Positions 1 through 6,069 of a stretch of 6,069 bases of DNA are shown here, in pieces (position 1 is the stretch's first letter; each line of letters opens with the position of its first letter). The translations under genes were made by a program, and so were the position numbers. Below the pieces are notes generated by a model. That model was given only the letters and a program-made list of their open reading frames with translations, was not told the origin of the DNA and did no database searches. This DNA comes from Bacteroidota bacterium (GTDB taxonomy: Bacteria; Spirochaetota; Spirochaetia; JABMQR01): contig JABMQR010000247.1 of NCBI GenBank assembly GCA_013202335.1, positions 1 to 6,069 on the forward strand, read 5' to 3'.

Positions 1-211
1 CACCGCAGCCAGAGAGCAGTGGAATGACAGTGCAAATACTTTGGCTATAGCTCCAGGGGTGGTTGTCACGTATCGGCGAAATGTGGTATCAAATGATACC
101 CTTGAAAAACACGGTATAACCGTTCTGCCTATCCAGGGATCAGAACTGGTCAGGGGACGGGGCGGACCAAGGTGCATGAGTATGCCATTGGTTAGGGAAA
201 TAATATCATAG
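1..211 (+). CDS. arcA: Arginine deiminase, C-terminal fragment (5' end outside window)
   Basis: Only the last 69 codons are present, read from base 2 to a TAG stop at 209-211. The enzyme hydrolyses L-arginine to citrulline and ammonia in the cytoplasm, the first step of the ADI pathway. Visible family marks are REQWND near the fragment start, the strand [13 protein letters not shown], and the C-terminal [15 protein letters not shown] motif. The Cys of that motif (codon 173-175, twelfth residue from the end) aligns with the catalytic nucleophile of ADI, Cys406 in the Pseudomonas enzyme. The fragment ends at the normal family terminus, so nothing is missing at the 3' side. The gene lies 12 bp before an ornithine carbamoyltransferase in the same direction, which fits an arcAB operon. 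The promoter must lie upstream of the window. Confidence 0.95.
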   Translation, partial: TAAREQWNDSANTLAIAPGVVVTYRRNVVSNDTLEKHGITVLPIQGSELVRGRGGPRCMSMPLVREIIS

Positions 212-222
212 AAGGAGAGGAG
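212..222 (+). promoter_or_regulatory. Ribosome binding site of arcB
   Basis: AAGGAG at 212-217 begins within one base of the arcA stop codon and is six bases from the arcB ATG. A second AGGAG follows directly at 218-222 but is too close to the start to be the main site. The arrangement suggests translation of arcB coupled to or closely following arcA. Confidence 0.75.
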
Positions 223-223
223 T

Positions 224-1213
224 ATGGCTAACCTCGCAGGAAGAAGTCTTTTGACACTTAAGGATTTTACCGCAGATGAAATCATGTACTTAATTGATTT
301 CGCAATTGAATTAAAGGCAAAAAAGCGCTCAGGTAAGCAGGGAACTCTTCTTAATCGTAAAAATATCGTACTGATTTTTGAAAAGACCTCCACCAGAACC
401 CGCTGTGCTTTTGAGGCAGCAGCCTATGATGAAGGTGCTCAGGTAACTTTTCTCACCAACAGTCAAATGGGAAAAAAAGAGTCTATAGAGGATACGGCAA
501 AAGTCCTCGGAAGATATTACGATGGTATTGAGTTCAGGGGATTTAAACAGGAAACGGTAGATGCTCTGGCAAAATGGTCTGGAATTCCGGTATGGAACGG
601 TCTGACGGATCTCTATCATCCTACCCAGATACTTGCAGATTTTATGACCATCAAAGAGTATTCAGAGAAGCCTTTTAACGAGATGAAATTGGTCTATGTC
701 GGTGATGCCAGGAATAATGTTGCAAATTCGCTGATGATCGGTGCCGCTAAACTGGGGATGAACTTTACTTCTGCATGCCCGGACGTATTGCAGCCGGATC
801 AGGAGCTGCTTACTGAAATGCAGAATCTTGGAGCTGAAACTGGTTCAGTTATTGCCTGTGAAAGCGATCCATTTACTGCCGTAAAAGGGGCAGACATCAT
901 CTATACTGATGTGTGGGTCTCGATGGGTGAAGAAGATAAGTTTGAGGAGCGCATAGCCCAACTGAAACCCTATCAGGTTACTATGGATCTGCTGAGTGCA
1001 TCGGGAAACCCTGACGTTATTTTTGAACACTGCCTTCCCGCATGTCATGATCTTGAGACAGAGATCGGAAAAGAGGTATTCAGGAAGTATGGGTTAAAAG
1101 AGATGGAAGTTACCGATGAGGTGTTCAGGAGCAGGCACTCTGTGGTATTTGATGAGGCCGAGAACAGAATGCACACCATAAAAGCGGTTATGGCGGCTAC
1201 CTGCGGCAGTTGA
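224..1213 (+). CDS. arcB: Ornithine carbamoyltransferase, catabolic by context
   Basis: This 329-aa protein is the usual length for OTCases. In the ADI pathway the enzyme splits citrulline with phosphate into ornithine and carbamoyl phosphate. The same fold also works anabolically as ArgF, so the catabolic call rests on the adjacent arcA. Carbamoyl-phosphate motif STRTR is at residues 56-60 and HPTQ at 132-135. The ornithine-side DVWVSMGEE is at 229-237 and HCLPA at 269-273, followed by the typical C-terminal [25 protein letters not shown] region. The residue after HCLPA is Cys274, where many homologues have Phe (HCLPAFHD). The ATG at 224 is chosen because AAGGAG (212-217) lies six bases upstream and the family N-terminus ([11 protein letters not shown]) starts right after it. 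A terminator follows the stop, so arcC is not co-transcribed downstream. Confidence 0.95.
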   Translation: MANLAGRSLLTLKDFTADEIMYLIDFAIELKAKKRSGKQGTLLNRKNIVLIFEKTSTRTRCAFEAAAYDEGAQVTFLTNSQMGKKESIEDTAKVLGRYYDGIEFRGFKQETVDALAKWSGIPVWNGLTDLYHPTQILADFMTIKEYSEKPFNEMKLVYVGDARNNVANSLMIGAAKLGMNFTSACPDVLQPDQELLTEMQNLGAETGSVIACESDPFTAVKGADIIYTDVWVSMGEEDKFEERIAQLKPYQVTMDLLSASGNPDVIFEHCLPACHDLETEIGKEVFRKYGLKEMEVTDEVFRSRHSVVFDEAENRMHTIKAVMAATCGS

Positions 1214-1250
1214 TGATATAAAAATCAGCTACTGGCAGTTTATTATAGAG

Positions 1251-1290
1251 AGGCATACACTTTTATTGCAATTGTGTATGCCTTTTTTTA
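1251..1290 (+). terminator. Intrinsic terminator of the arcAB operon
   Basis: A perfect 10-bp stem, AGGCATACAC (1251-1260) with GTGTATGCCT (1274-1283), encloses a 13-base loop. The 3' arm runs into seven T residues (1283-1289) and a further T-rich stretch. It lies 38 bp after the arcB stop. The last bases of the T-tract are also the stop codon of the convergent small gene (1288-1290). Read on the - strand, the hairpin is followed by CTCTCTATAATAA rather than a U-run, so it should work mainly for the + strand. Confidence 0.9.
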
Positions 1291-1602
1291 TTTTGTTACT
1301 GTAATTGAGACATCTTTGGGAAGCGCAAGACCTGCTGCAACCTCTACAGCTTTTACTACTCCTGAAAATACCGGACAGGCGGCGTGCGGGCAACTGTAAT
1401 GCGCCTGCAGAATAGAGGGGGTCGATCCACTGTAAAATCCAATTTCATTAAAAGGTTCAACTTCTTTGATACTTTCTGCCGCTTTCATTATGTGCGGGCA
1501 GGTGCTGTCGATAGCAATCTCAACTTTTCCTTCATCATTCTGAACAGCATCAACCCCTGTTGTAAATCCGCAAATACCTGCATTGATATAAGCTTTAGCC
1601 AT
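1288..1602 (-). CDS. Conserved small four-cysteine protein of unknown function
   Basis: This is a 104-aa soluble protein with no signal peptide or membrane segment. It begins with MAKAYINAGICGF and has Cys at 11, 35, 71 and 76. Two of these lie in CPH triplets, STCPH (33-37) and SCPHAACPV (70-78), so the Cys and His residues could bind a metal or an Fe-S cluster; that is inference from spacing. The C-terminal part (VVKAVEVAAGLALPKDVSITV) reads as a well-packed alpha/beta domain. I recognise the pattern as a conserved uncharacterised family, I believe the one listed as DUF6951, but could not check. The start at 1602 is supported by AGGGGA (1611-1616) eight bases upstream. It follows the M20 peptidase stop by 20 bp and is probably the last gene of that operon. 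No function can be assigned. Confidence 0.85.
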   Translation of the reverse strand: MAKAYINAGICGFTTGVDAVQNDEGKVEIAIDSTCPHIMKAAESIKEVEPFNEIGFYSGSTPSILQAHYSCPHAACPVFSGVVKAVEVAAGLALPKDVSITVTK

Positions 1603-1622
1603 AAATGTTATCCCCTGATCAG

Positions 1623-3083
1623 TTAAAGTCTGTTGTCGATACTCTCAAACAGCTGTGTGAAAAAGATAACCGCATTTTCGATATTTTTCAATGATATTCG
1701 TTCGTTATATGAGTGTATTCTATCCAGCTCACTTGAGTGTACATGCATGGGGCAGAACCTGAAAATATTCTCACACACCTCCTGATATTTTATGGCATCT
1801 GTTCCCCCAAGCATGAGATAAGGGGAGACTATACAGTCGGGGAAAACCTGCAGAATTGTCTCAGAGAGAATCCGGTATTGTGCTGTATCCATAGGAGATA
1901 TTTTTGAGGGTTCATTTACCAGAAGCGCTTTAATCTCTATCCGTTTATCTCCTATAATTCTTCTGATTCGTGCTATTGCCTGATCGGAACTGGTACCCGT
2001 CAGTAGTCTTAGATTGATGGTAGCTGCTGCTCTTGCTGCAAGAACATTTGGAGCTTCGCTGCCCAACGCCATAGTAGGTGCCGTTGTCGTCCGTATCATG
2101 GCATTAGGTGCTCCGTTGCCAGCCATAAGCAAAAGGAACAGGGATTTGAAAAACCAGAGGTTAGCCAGGATTATTCGGTAGTGGAGGGGCATGAACGGAC
2201 CAAGATTTCTGAACATTTCTCTTGGGACTTTTGTGAGTTTGAGCGGGAATTGTCTTCTCTCTAATTTTGATACAGCCTTTGCGATAAGCCCGAGGGCAGT
2301 TTTGGGCGGAGGCATTGAGGAGTGTCCCCCTTTCTGTGTACAGCTGAGTTCGACATCCAGATATCCCTTTTCTCCTATTCCAACAGCGGCAAGAGGTTTT
2401 CTGAGGTTGGAAATCATATTATCAGTTACTGCACCGCCTTCATCGATAAGGAATGAGAATACTATTCCCTGATTCTTGAAATATTCTGCCGCTTTAGCTG
2501 CTCCCTGCTTTCCCCCGATCTCTTCATCGTGTCCGAAGCAGAGGTAGATGCCTCGCCGAGGGGCGTAGCCCTGCTGCAGCTGAAATTCGATAGTTTCGAG
2601 TACTGCAATCATCTGAATTTTCATATCAAGTGATCCGCGGCCCCAAAGGTAGCTATCATCTGAAATATACCCGCTATACGGGTCGTGAAGCCATTGTTCT
2701 GCATCACCTGTAGGAACAACATCCTGATGAGCTGTATAGAGTACCGGTTTCAGCGCCGGGTCAGATCCTTTCCAGTGATAGATTAGGGTATAATCGCTGA
2801 TAACTATTTTTTCCAGTCTGTGGTGAATGGCGGGGTAGGTCTCTTCCAGCCATTTGTGAAGATTGAGGAACTCCTGCCAGTCGGTCTTCGCAGCATCTGA
2901 GTTGGATACTGTTTTGAAACGTATGATCTCACCCAGATGCTTTACCGCATCGCCGGTGTTTGGAAAAGAGGTTGTGGTTTTATCAATTACCGGTATCTGC
3001 TTCTTGAACAACAGAGTCTTGATCGTGATTACCAGCACAAGTAATCCGACAGCAATCAAACAAATAAGAGCTACAGGGTGCAT
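1623..3083 (-). CDS. M20 family metallopeptidase, membrane-anchored, CPS1/PM20D1-like
   Basis: This 486-aa dizinc hydrolase starts with one hydrophobic segment (about residues 4-21) followed by KK, which suggests a signal anchor. M20 metal and catalytic positions are visible: TAHQDVVP (His119, Asp121), GRGSLDMK (Asp153), GHDEEIGG (Glu187 general base, Glu188 ligand), IDEGG (Asp214) and RIHSYNERI (His457). The lid or dimerisation domain carries GGHSSMPP (252-259), a hydrophobic stretch at 303-321, and NAMIRTTTAPTM. The last of these is typical of the carboxypeptidase S/PM20D1 branch, whose members cleave peptides or N-acyl amino acids. The exact substrate cannot be read. AAGGAG (3089-3094), five bases before the ATG, fixes the start. 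The gene sits 21 bp after the repaired transporter frame and 20 bp before the four-Cys gene. An M20 peptidase beside the ArcD-type transporter also occurs in streptococcal ADI clusters, suggesting that it feeds arginine or other amino acids to the pathway. Confidence 0.9.
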   Translation of the reverse strand: MHPVALICLIAVGLLVLVITIKTLLFKKQIPVIDKTTTSFPNTGDAVKHLGEIIRFKTVSNSDAAKTDWQEFLNLHKWLEETYPAIHHRLEKIVISDYTLIYHWKGSDPALKPVLYTAHQDVVPTGDAEQWLHDPYSGYISDDSYLWGRGSLDMKIQMIAVLETIEFQLQQGYAPRRGIYLCFGHDEEIGGKQGAAKAAEYFKNQGIVFSFLIDEGGAVTDNMISNLRKPLAAVGIGEKGYLDVELSCTQKGGHSSMPPPKTALGLIAKAVSKLERRQFPLKLTKVPREMFRNLGPFMPLHYRIILANLWFFKSLFLLLMAGNGAPNAMIRTTTAPTMALGSEAPNVLAARAAATINLRLLTGTSSDQAIARIRRIIGDKRIEIKALLVNEPSKISPMDTAQYRILSETILQVFPDCIVSPYLMLGGTDAIKYQEVCENIFRFCPMHVHSSELDRIHSYNERISLKNIENAVIFFTQLFESIDNRL

Positions 3084-3088
3084 GGAAT

Positions 3089-3094
3089 CTCCTT
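3089..3094 (-). promoter_or_regulatory. Ribosome binding site of the M20 peptidase gene
   Basis: AAGGAG on the - strand lies five bases from the ATG at 3083. It falls between the conserved, frame-shifted-out stop of the transporter (3105-3107) and the peptidase start, as expected for tightly spaced operon genes. Confidence 0.75.
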
Positions 3095-3104
3095 CTTTAC
3101 ACCG

Positions 3105-4570
3105 TTAATACCCGATTCTCACTGCAAGAATCAGCATAAGAACAGTTAGTATAAGTATAATCGCTTCGATTTTCCATATCCACTTAAACCAGCGGCCGTA
3201 ACTGACTCCGGAAATTGAGAGACAGATAAGCAGAAGTGCATTGGTTGGATAGAGGATATTTGAGAACCCGTCGCCAAAATATAGGCAAGTACGGCACTCT
3301 GTCGGGATAGCCCCACAATATCTGCGAGGGGGGCAATGATGGGTATTATCAGGAAAGCTTTGGCTGATCCGGAACTGATAAAGAAATTAAGCATAAGAAC
3401 CAGACCGTAGATGATAAGAGCTGCTGAATAGGGTCCGGCACGTGAGATTCGGCTGGCTGACCAATAGAGGATGGTGTCCATAACTTCAGCTGAAGATAAA
3501 ATATGCTTTATGCTTGCAGCCATCAGTACCAGAATTATGCCCGGGGCAACTCCGCCAATTCCGGTGATAAATGATTTGCCGATAGTCCCGGATCTCATAC
3601 CGGAAATGTATCCTGCACCGATACCACCAGCCAAGAAGCAGAACATGACCACCACCAGAATCAATCCTGATAAAGCACTGATAAATGATGAAACTATGAT
3701 AAGCAGGACCATTACGATCATGCAGATAAGGAACCACAGCAGGCTGGACCGCATTTTCTTTGTACTGCTCCACTTTGGAATCATACTGCTGTTATCAGTC
3801 TGAACGGCAGCAGCTTCTCTTTTGTCCAGTGCCCCGGGTTTCAGCATGCCGGTTTCTGTACGTTTGGAAAAACGCACCACGTATATCGTATAGACGGTAT
3901 AGATGAGTATGAAGATAAGAATTCTAAACAGGGCGCCGGAAAAAATCGGCAGTCCGGCTATTTTTTGTGCAACACCAACGGTAAACGGATTTGATATTGC
4001 TGCGGCAAATCCGAAGGCTATGGCACCGAGACTTAATCCGAGACCCGTTTCTGTATCCCACCCCATGCGTACCGATAGAGCAACGATGAGCGGAACTAGG
4101 ACAATAACCTCTTCCATGCTGCCGAGTATGCTGCCGAACAGCATGAATACAAGAATAAGAGTTGCTTCCATCCGATATTTTCTGCCGGAAAATCTCTGTA
4201 CTATTGATGATATAAGAAATGCAAGTATGCCCCCTGCCTGCATGACACTGATGGAGCCGGCGACAAAAAACATAAACACTATAATACTTATCAGGGTGAT
4301 ACTGTCTGCTCCCCAAAGCACTTCGATAGGTGCCGTGAACCATCTCCAAATCGGAATTTTTACATTTTCGGTAAAGGAGAAGGAGTTGTTGACGATCATC
4401 TCCCGTCCGCTCTCTGTAATTCGTTCATATGAACCGGAGGGGATAAAACGGGTAAGGATACCTGTGGTGATCATCAGGAATAACAGTATAGCTTCGGCAA
4501 AAGCCAGTGAACGTAAACCGATCTTTACAACCGGATTAGTGAGTTTTTGGGCCTCTGTATTATCAGACAT
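3105..4570 (-). pseudogene. YfcC/DcuC-superfamily transporter (ArcD-like), frameshifted near the 3' end
   Basis: This is an integral membrane transporter of the YfcC family. Its many hydrophobic segments include 23-44, 91-112, 134-152, 154-168, 212-233, 278-300, 302-320, 340-354 and 384-400, and it carries the SMEEVIVLVP and ISNPFTVGVAQKIAGLP signatures. As sequenced, the frame runs for 474 codons to a TAA at 3146-3148, but its last 43 residues (432-474) look non-native. Adding one base at the AAAA run at 3276-3279 (TTTT on the coding strand) restores FGDGFSNILYPTNALLLI and a final membrane helix ending VRIGY. That gives 488 aa and a stop at 3105-3107. The restored part matches the typical YfcC C-terminus, so the shift is either a real mutation or a sequencing error. 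The neighbouring arcAB and M20 genes point to arginine/ornithine exchange, but substrate is inferred. The start at 4570 has only a weak AG-rich ribosome site. Confidence 0.85.
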
Positions 4571-4601
4571 GCTGCTCTCTTTTCTGATAGGGATATAGAA
4601 T

Positions 4602-4630
4602 ACTATAGCATAGAAATCCGGAGTTTTGAA
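4602..4630 (-). promoter_or_regulatory. Predicted sigma-70 promoter with extended -10, for the transporter operon
   Basis: On the - strand, TATAGT (4602-4607) matches five of six consensus -10 bases and is preceded by TGC (4608-4610), an extended -10 element. TTCAAA (4625-4630), a four-of-six -35 match, lies 17 bp further upstream. The site is about 31 bp before the transporter ATG, in the 120-bp gap after aroC. It would give the transporter-peptidase-four-Cys unit its own promoter. No operator was recognised. Confidence 0.55.
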
Positions 4631-4690
4631 AATTTTGGCAGGGTGATGGATAGTGGTTTGTGGTTCAGGCGGTGTGGGGCCGCGGGTTTA

Positions 4691-5746
4691 TTAGGAGTGA
4701 AGGGCTTCCTGCCTTTTAAGGTGATCGATTACTACCAATGCAGCCATCGATTCCACCACCGGAACAATTCTTGGGCAGATGCAGGGATCATGCCGTCCTT
4801 CAGTTACTATTATGGTCTCTTTCCCCTCTATGTCTGTTGTATCCTGAGGTTTTGATATGGAAGAGGTGGGTTTTACTGCGATACGAAAAACAATATCCTG
4901 TCCGGTGCTGATTCCGCCGAGGGAACCTCCTGCATTGTTTGTAAGAAATCCGTCACGATTCATTCCATCGTTATGTTCACTTCCCTGCATGTCGGCACAG
5001 GAAAATCCGGAACCGATTTCAAATCCCTTAACGGCTCCAAGGGAGAGCATTGCCTTGGCAAGGTCAGCATCGATTTTGTCAAATGCCGGTTCGCCGAGAC
5101 CTGCCGGAACTCCTGAAATTACACACTCAACAATACCGCCGGCACTGTCTCCTTCATCGGCCAGACGTCTGACTCTTTTTTCCATTTCAGCAGCTGCAGT
5201 CAGATCGCATGCGCGCATAGGATTTTGTTCAATTACATTGGGGTCAATACTTGTGCAGGAGACTCCGGAAGCACGTTTAGTGTAGGCGAGGATGGAGATG
5301 CCTTTTTCAGAAAGAAGCTTTCTGGCTACTGCTCCGGCTGCAACACGTGCCGCAGTCTCTCTGCCTGAAGCACGTCCGCTTCCCCGGTGGTCCCTGATTC
5401 CGTATTTTGTAAGATAGGTAAAATCCGCATGACCCGGTCTGAATTTATCTTTAATTGCATCATAGGCAGAGGGTCTTTGATCTTCATTATAGAGAATCAT
5501 CATCATGGGTGCACCGGTAGCTTTGCCTTCAAACCAGCCGGATAGGATGTGGATAGTGTCGCTCTCTTTACGCGAGGTGGTAACATCGGACTGTCCGGGT
5601 TTTCTACGGTTGAGTTCGGCCTGTACTTCCTGTTCGCTGATTTCCAGTCCGGGAGTAACTCCGTCTATTATTACGCCGACTGCTCCGCCGTGTGATTCTC
5701 CGAATGTTGTTATTGTGAAAAGTTTACCAAAACTGCTTCCCGGCAT
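4691..5746 (-). CDS. aroC: Chorismate synthase
   Basis: This 351-aa cytoplasmic enzyme converts 5-enolpyruvylshikimate-3-phosphate to chorismate with reduced FMN, the last step of the shikimate pathway. All three family signatures are present: [17 protein letters not shown] (16-32), [19 protein letters not shown] (122-140) and [17 protein letters not shown] (318-334). NRRKPGQ (46-52), FRPGHAD (102-108), [12 protein letters not shown] (237-248), [10 protein letters not shown] (271-280) and KPTSSI (292-297) are also where expected. The length is within the usual 350-390. The start is set at 5746, since [16 protein letters not shown] is the family N-terminus and GAGGG-like pairing (GAGGG at 5752-5756) lies five bases upstream. 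The frame stays open back to a TTG at 5851, but that part has no family similarity. The gene ends with tandem TAA stops (4691-4693 and 4688-4690). Its role is unrelated to arginine catabolism, and no clear terminator separates it from the next operon. Confidence 0.97.
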   Translation of the reverse strand: MPGSSFGKLFTITTFGESHGGAVGVIIDGVTPGLEISEQEVQAELNRRKPGQSDVTTSRKESDTIHILSGWFEGKATGAPMMMILYNEDQRPSAYDAIKDKFRPGHADFTYLTKYGIRDHRGSGRASGRETAARVAAGAVARKLLSEKGISILAYTKRASGVSCTSIDPNVIEQNPMRACDLTAAAEMEKRVRRLADEGDSAGGIVECVISGVPAGLGEPAFDKIDADLAKAMLSLGAVKGFEIGSGFSCADMQGSEHNDGMNRDGFLTNNAGGSLGGISTGQDIVFRIAVKPTSSISKPQDTTDIEGKETIIVTEGRHDPCICPRIVPVVESMAALVVIDHLKRQEALHS

Positions 5747-5761
5747 AGATTCCCTCGCATG

Positions 5762-5788
5762 AAAAAAGATATTCCGGAATTCCGGAAT
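5762..5788 (-). terminator. Terminator-like hairpin (possible attenuator) in the aroC leader
   Basis: A perfect 18-bp palindrome at 5771-5788 can fold as a 7-bp stem (ATTCCGG/CCGGAAT) with an AATT loop. On the - strand it is followed after three bases by six T residues (5767-5762). It stands 15 bp before the aroC ATG, on the sense strand, so it could stop transcription before aroC. It is either the end of an upstream transcript or an attenuator. The same palindrome could instead be a protein-binding site. Confidence 0.5.
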
Positions 5789-5825
5789 TATTAAGGAAGA
5801 CAGATGACGGATACCGAATATCTTT
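5765..5825 (-). promoter_or_regulatory. Alternative stem that would exclude the terminator hairpin
   Basis: On the - strand, AAAGATATTCGG (5825-5814) pairs with CCGGAATATCTTT (5777-5765) through 12 base pairs with one bulged base. The 3' side uses 5771-5777, which is also the 3' arm of the terminator-like hairpin, so the two structures cannot form together. This is the layout of an antiterminator. No ligand-binding motif, T-box sequence or separate leader peptide was recognised, so the regulatory role is inference. Confidence 0.35.
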
Positions 5826-5830
5826 CTCCA

Positions 5831-5867
5831 GCATTTGCAAAGCAAATGCAAGACCAGTAATCTGGTC
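5831..5867. repeat. Two adjacent perfect hairpins upstream of aroC
   Basis: GCATTTGC (5831-5838) and GCAAATGC (5842-5849) form an 8-bp stem with an AAA loop. Two bases later GACCAG (5852-5857) and CTGGTC (5862-5867) form a 6-bp stem with a TAAT loop. Both are perfect inverted repeats. They may be part of the aroC 5' untranslated RNA or a dispersed intergenic palindromic element. Neither is followed by a T-run on either strand, so neither looks like a terminator. Confidence 0.6.
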
Positions 5868-6069
5868 CAGCCTCCCGTCTACATCCCTATATTATCCTTT
5901 TCCCTCTTTTGTGTGTAGTAGGTTAATGTTTATCAGGAGAATGTTTCTCAAGAGGAATATATTATATAGTGTTCACTACCGTGGAGATTTTTCAGGAATG
6001 TAAAAAATAGAATAAAATCTGTTCATAAATTGTGTCTGTATCGGCAGCTTATTATCACGTATTCTCTCC

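Larger units (their letters stand above)
5747..6069. other. Intergenic region upstream of aroC, no convincing gene
   Basis: The aroC-proximal third holds the structured leader described separately. The distal part (about 5880-6069) is clearly AT-rich. It contains a perfect TATAAT on the - strand at 5961-5966 without a good -35 at 17 bp, a short inverted repeat TAGTG-TT-CACTA (5967-5978), and an imperfect tandem pair of 15-mers (5927-5941 and 5942-5956) sharing ATGTTT. A - strand promoter for aroC probably lies here, but I cannot place it firmly. No RNA gene or riboswitch class was recognised. Confidence 0.5.

Noticed and set aside
3271..3285. Programmed -1 ribosomal frameshift as explanation for the transporter
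   Set aside because: The in-frame context T ATT TTG is not a canonical X XXY YYZ slippery heptamer. I saw no obvious downstream structure, and such recoding is not known to me for YfcC proteins. A one-base indel is simpler.
3903..4598. 231-codon open frame on the + strand opposite the transporter
   Set aside because: It lies entirely antisense to a recognisable membrane protein, has no family motifs, and its composition mirrors the opposite strand's hydrophobic codons.
4631..4690. Terminator after aroC in the GC-rich CCGCGG region
   Set aside because: CCGCGG is a short palindrome only. There is no stable longer stem followed by a T-run on the - strand.
5747..5851. N-terminal extension of aroC to a TTG codon at 5851, giving 386 aa
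   Set aside because: The extra 35 residues have no family similarity, overlap the hairpins and terminator-like structure, and lack a ribosome binding site at the TTG. The ATG at 5746 has both a binding site and the family N-terminus.
5926..6003. Short + strand frame of 25 codons (ATG at 5926, also 5941)
   Set aside because: It is very short, in AT-rich intergenic DNA, with poor ribosome-site spacing and no recognisable product.
5976..6069. Frame open from the window edge on the - strand, ending TAG at 5976-5978
   Set aside because: About 30 codons of AT-rich sequence with no recognisable motif. It could be the tail of an upstream gene, but there is not enough to support it.
1..6069. CRISPR array, insertion sequence, tRNA or rRNA
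   Set aside because: No regularly spaced repeats, transposase frames, terminal inverted repeats or tRNA-like cloverleaf were seen; the coding space is occupied by housekeeping-type genes.

Overview
The window carries the arginine deiminase (ADI) pathway of a fermentative or facultatively anaerobic bacterium, followed by the aromatic-biosynthesis gene aroC. The ADI C-terminus ([11 protein letters not shown] style) and the ornithine carbamoyltransferase look like Bacillota or Spirochaetota versions. Base composition looks moderate, in the mid-40s % GC by eye. I cannot fix the taxon from the sequence alone.

Layout: (1) On the + strand, the last 69 codons of arginine deiminase (arcA) are followed after 12 bp by a complete catabolic-type ornithine carbamoyltransferase (arcB/argF), which ends at a strong intrinsic terminator. 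(2) Converging on it from the - strand is a three-gene unit. It consists of a YfcC/DcuC-superfamily transporter (probable ArcD-type exchanger), a membrane-anchored M20 metallopeptidase of the CPS1/PM20D1 type, and a conserved 104-aa four-cysteine protein of unknown function. Gaps of about 20 bp separate these genes, and an extended -10 promoter lies before the transporter. (3) Upstream on the same strand is aroC (chorismate synthase). It has a 5' leader containing a terminator-like hairpin just before the gene and two perfect hairpins further upstream.

A working reading is that the peptidase supplies amino acids, the transporter exchanges arginine for ornithine, and ArcA and ArcB convert arginine to ornithine and carbamoyl phosphate. 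Carbamate kinase (arcC) is not in the window. A YfcC-type ArcD next to an M20 peptidase is also known from streptococcal ADI clusters, which supports the link.

The most concrete anomaly is a single-base frameshift near 3276-3279. It removes the conserved C-terminus of the transporter, and restoring one base recovers a 488-aa protein ending 21 bp before the peptidase gene. Other points of interest are the uncharacterised cysteine protein and the possible attenuator before aroC. I found no mobile element, CRISPR array, tRNA or rRNA.
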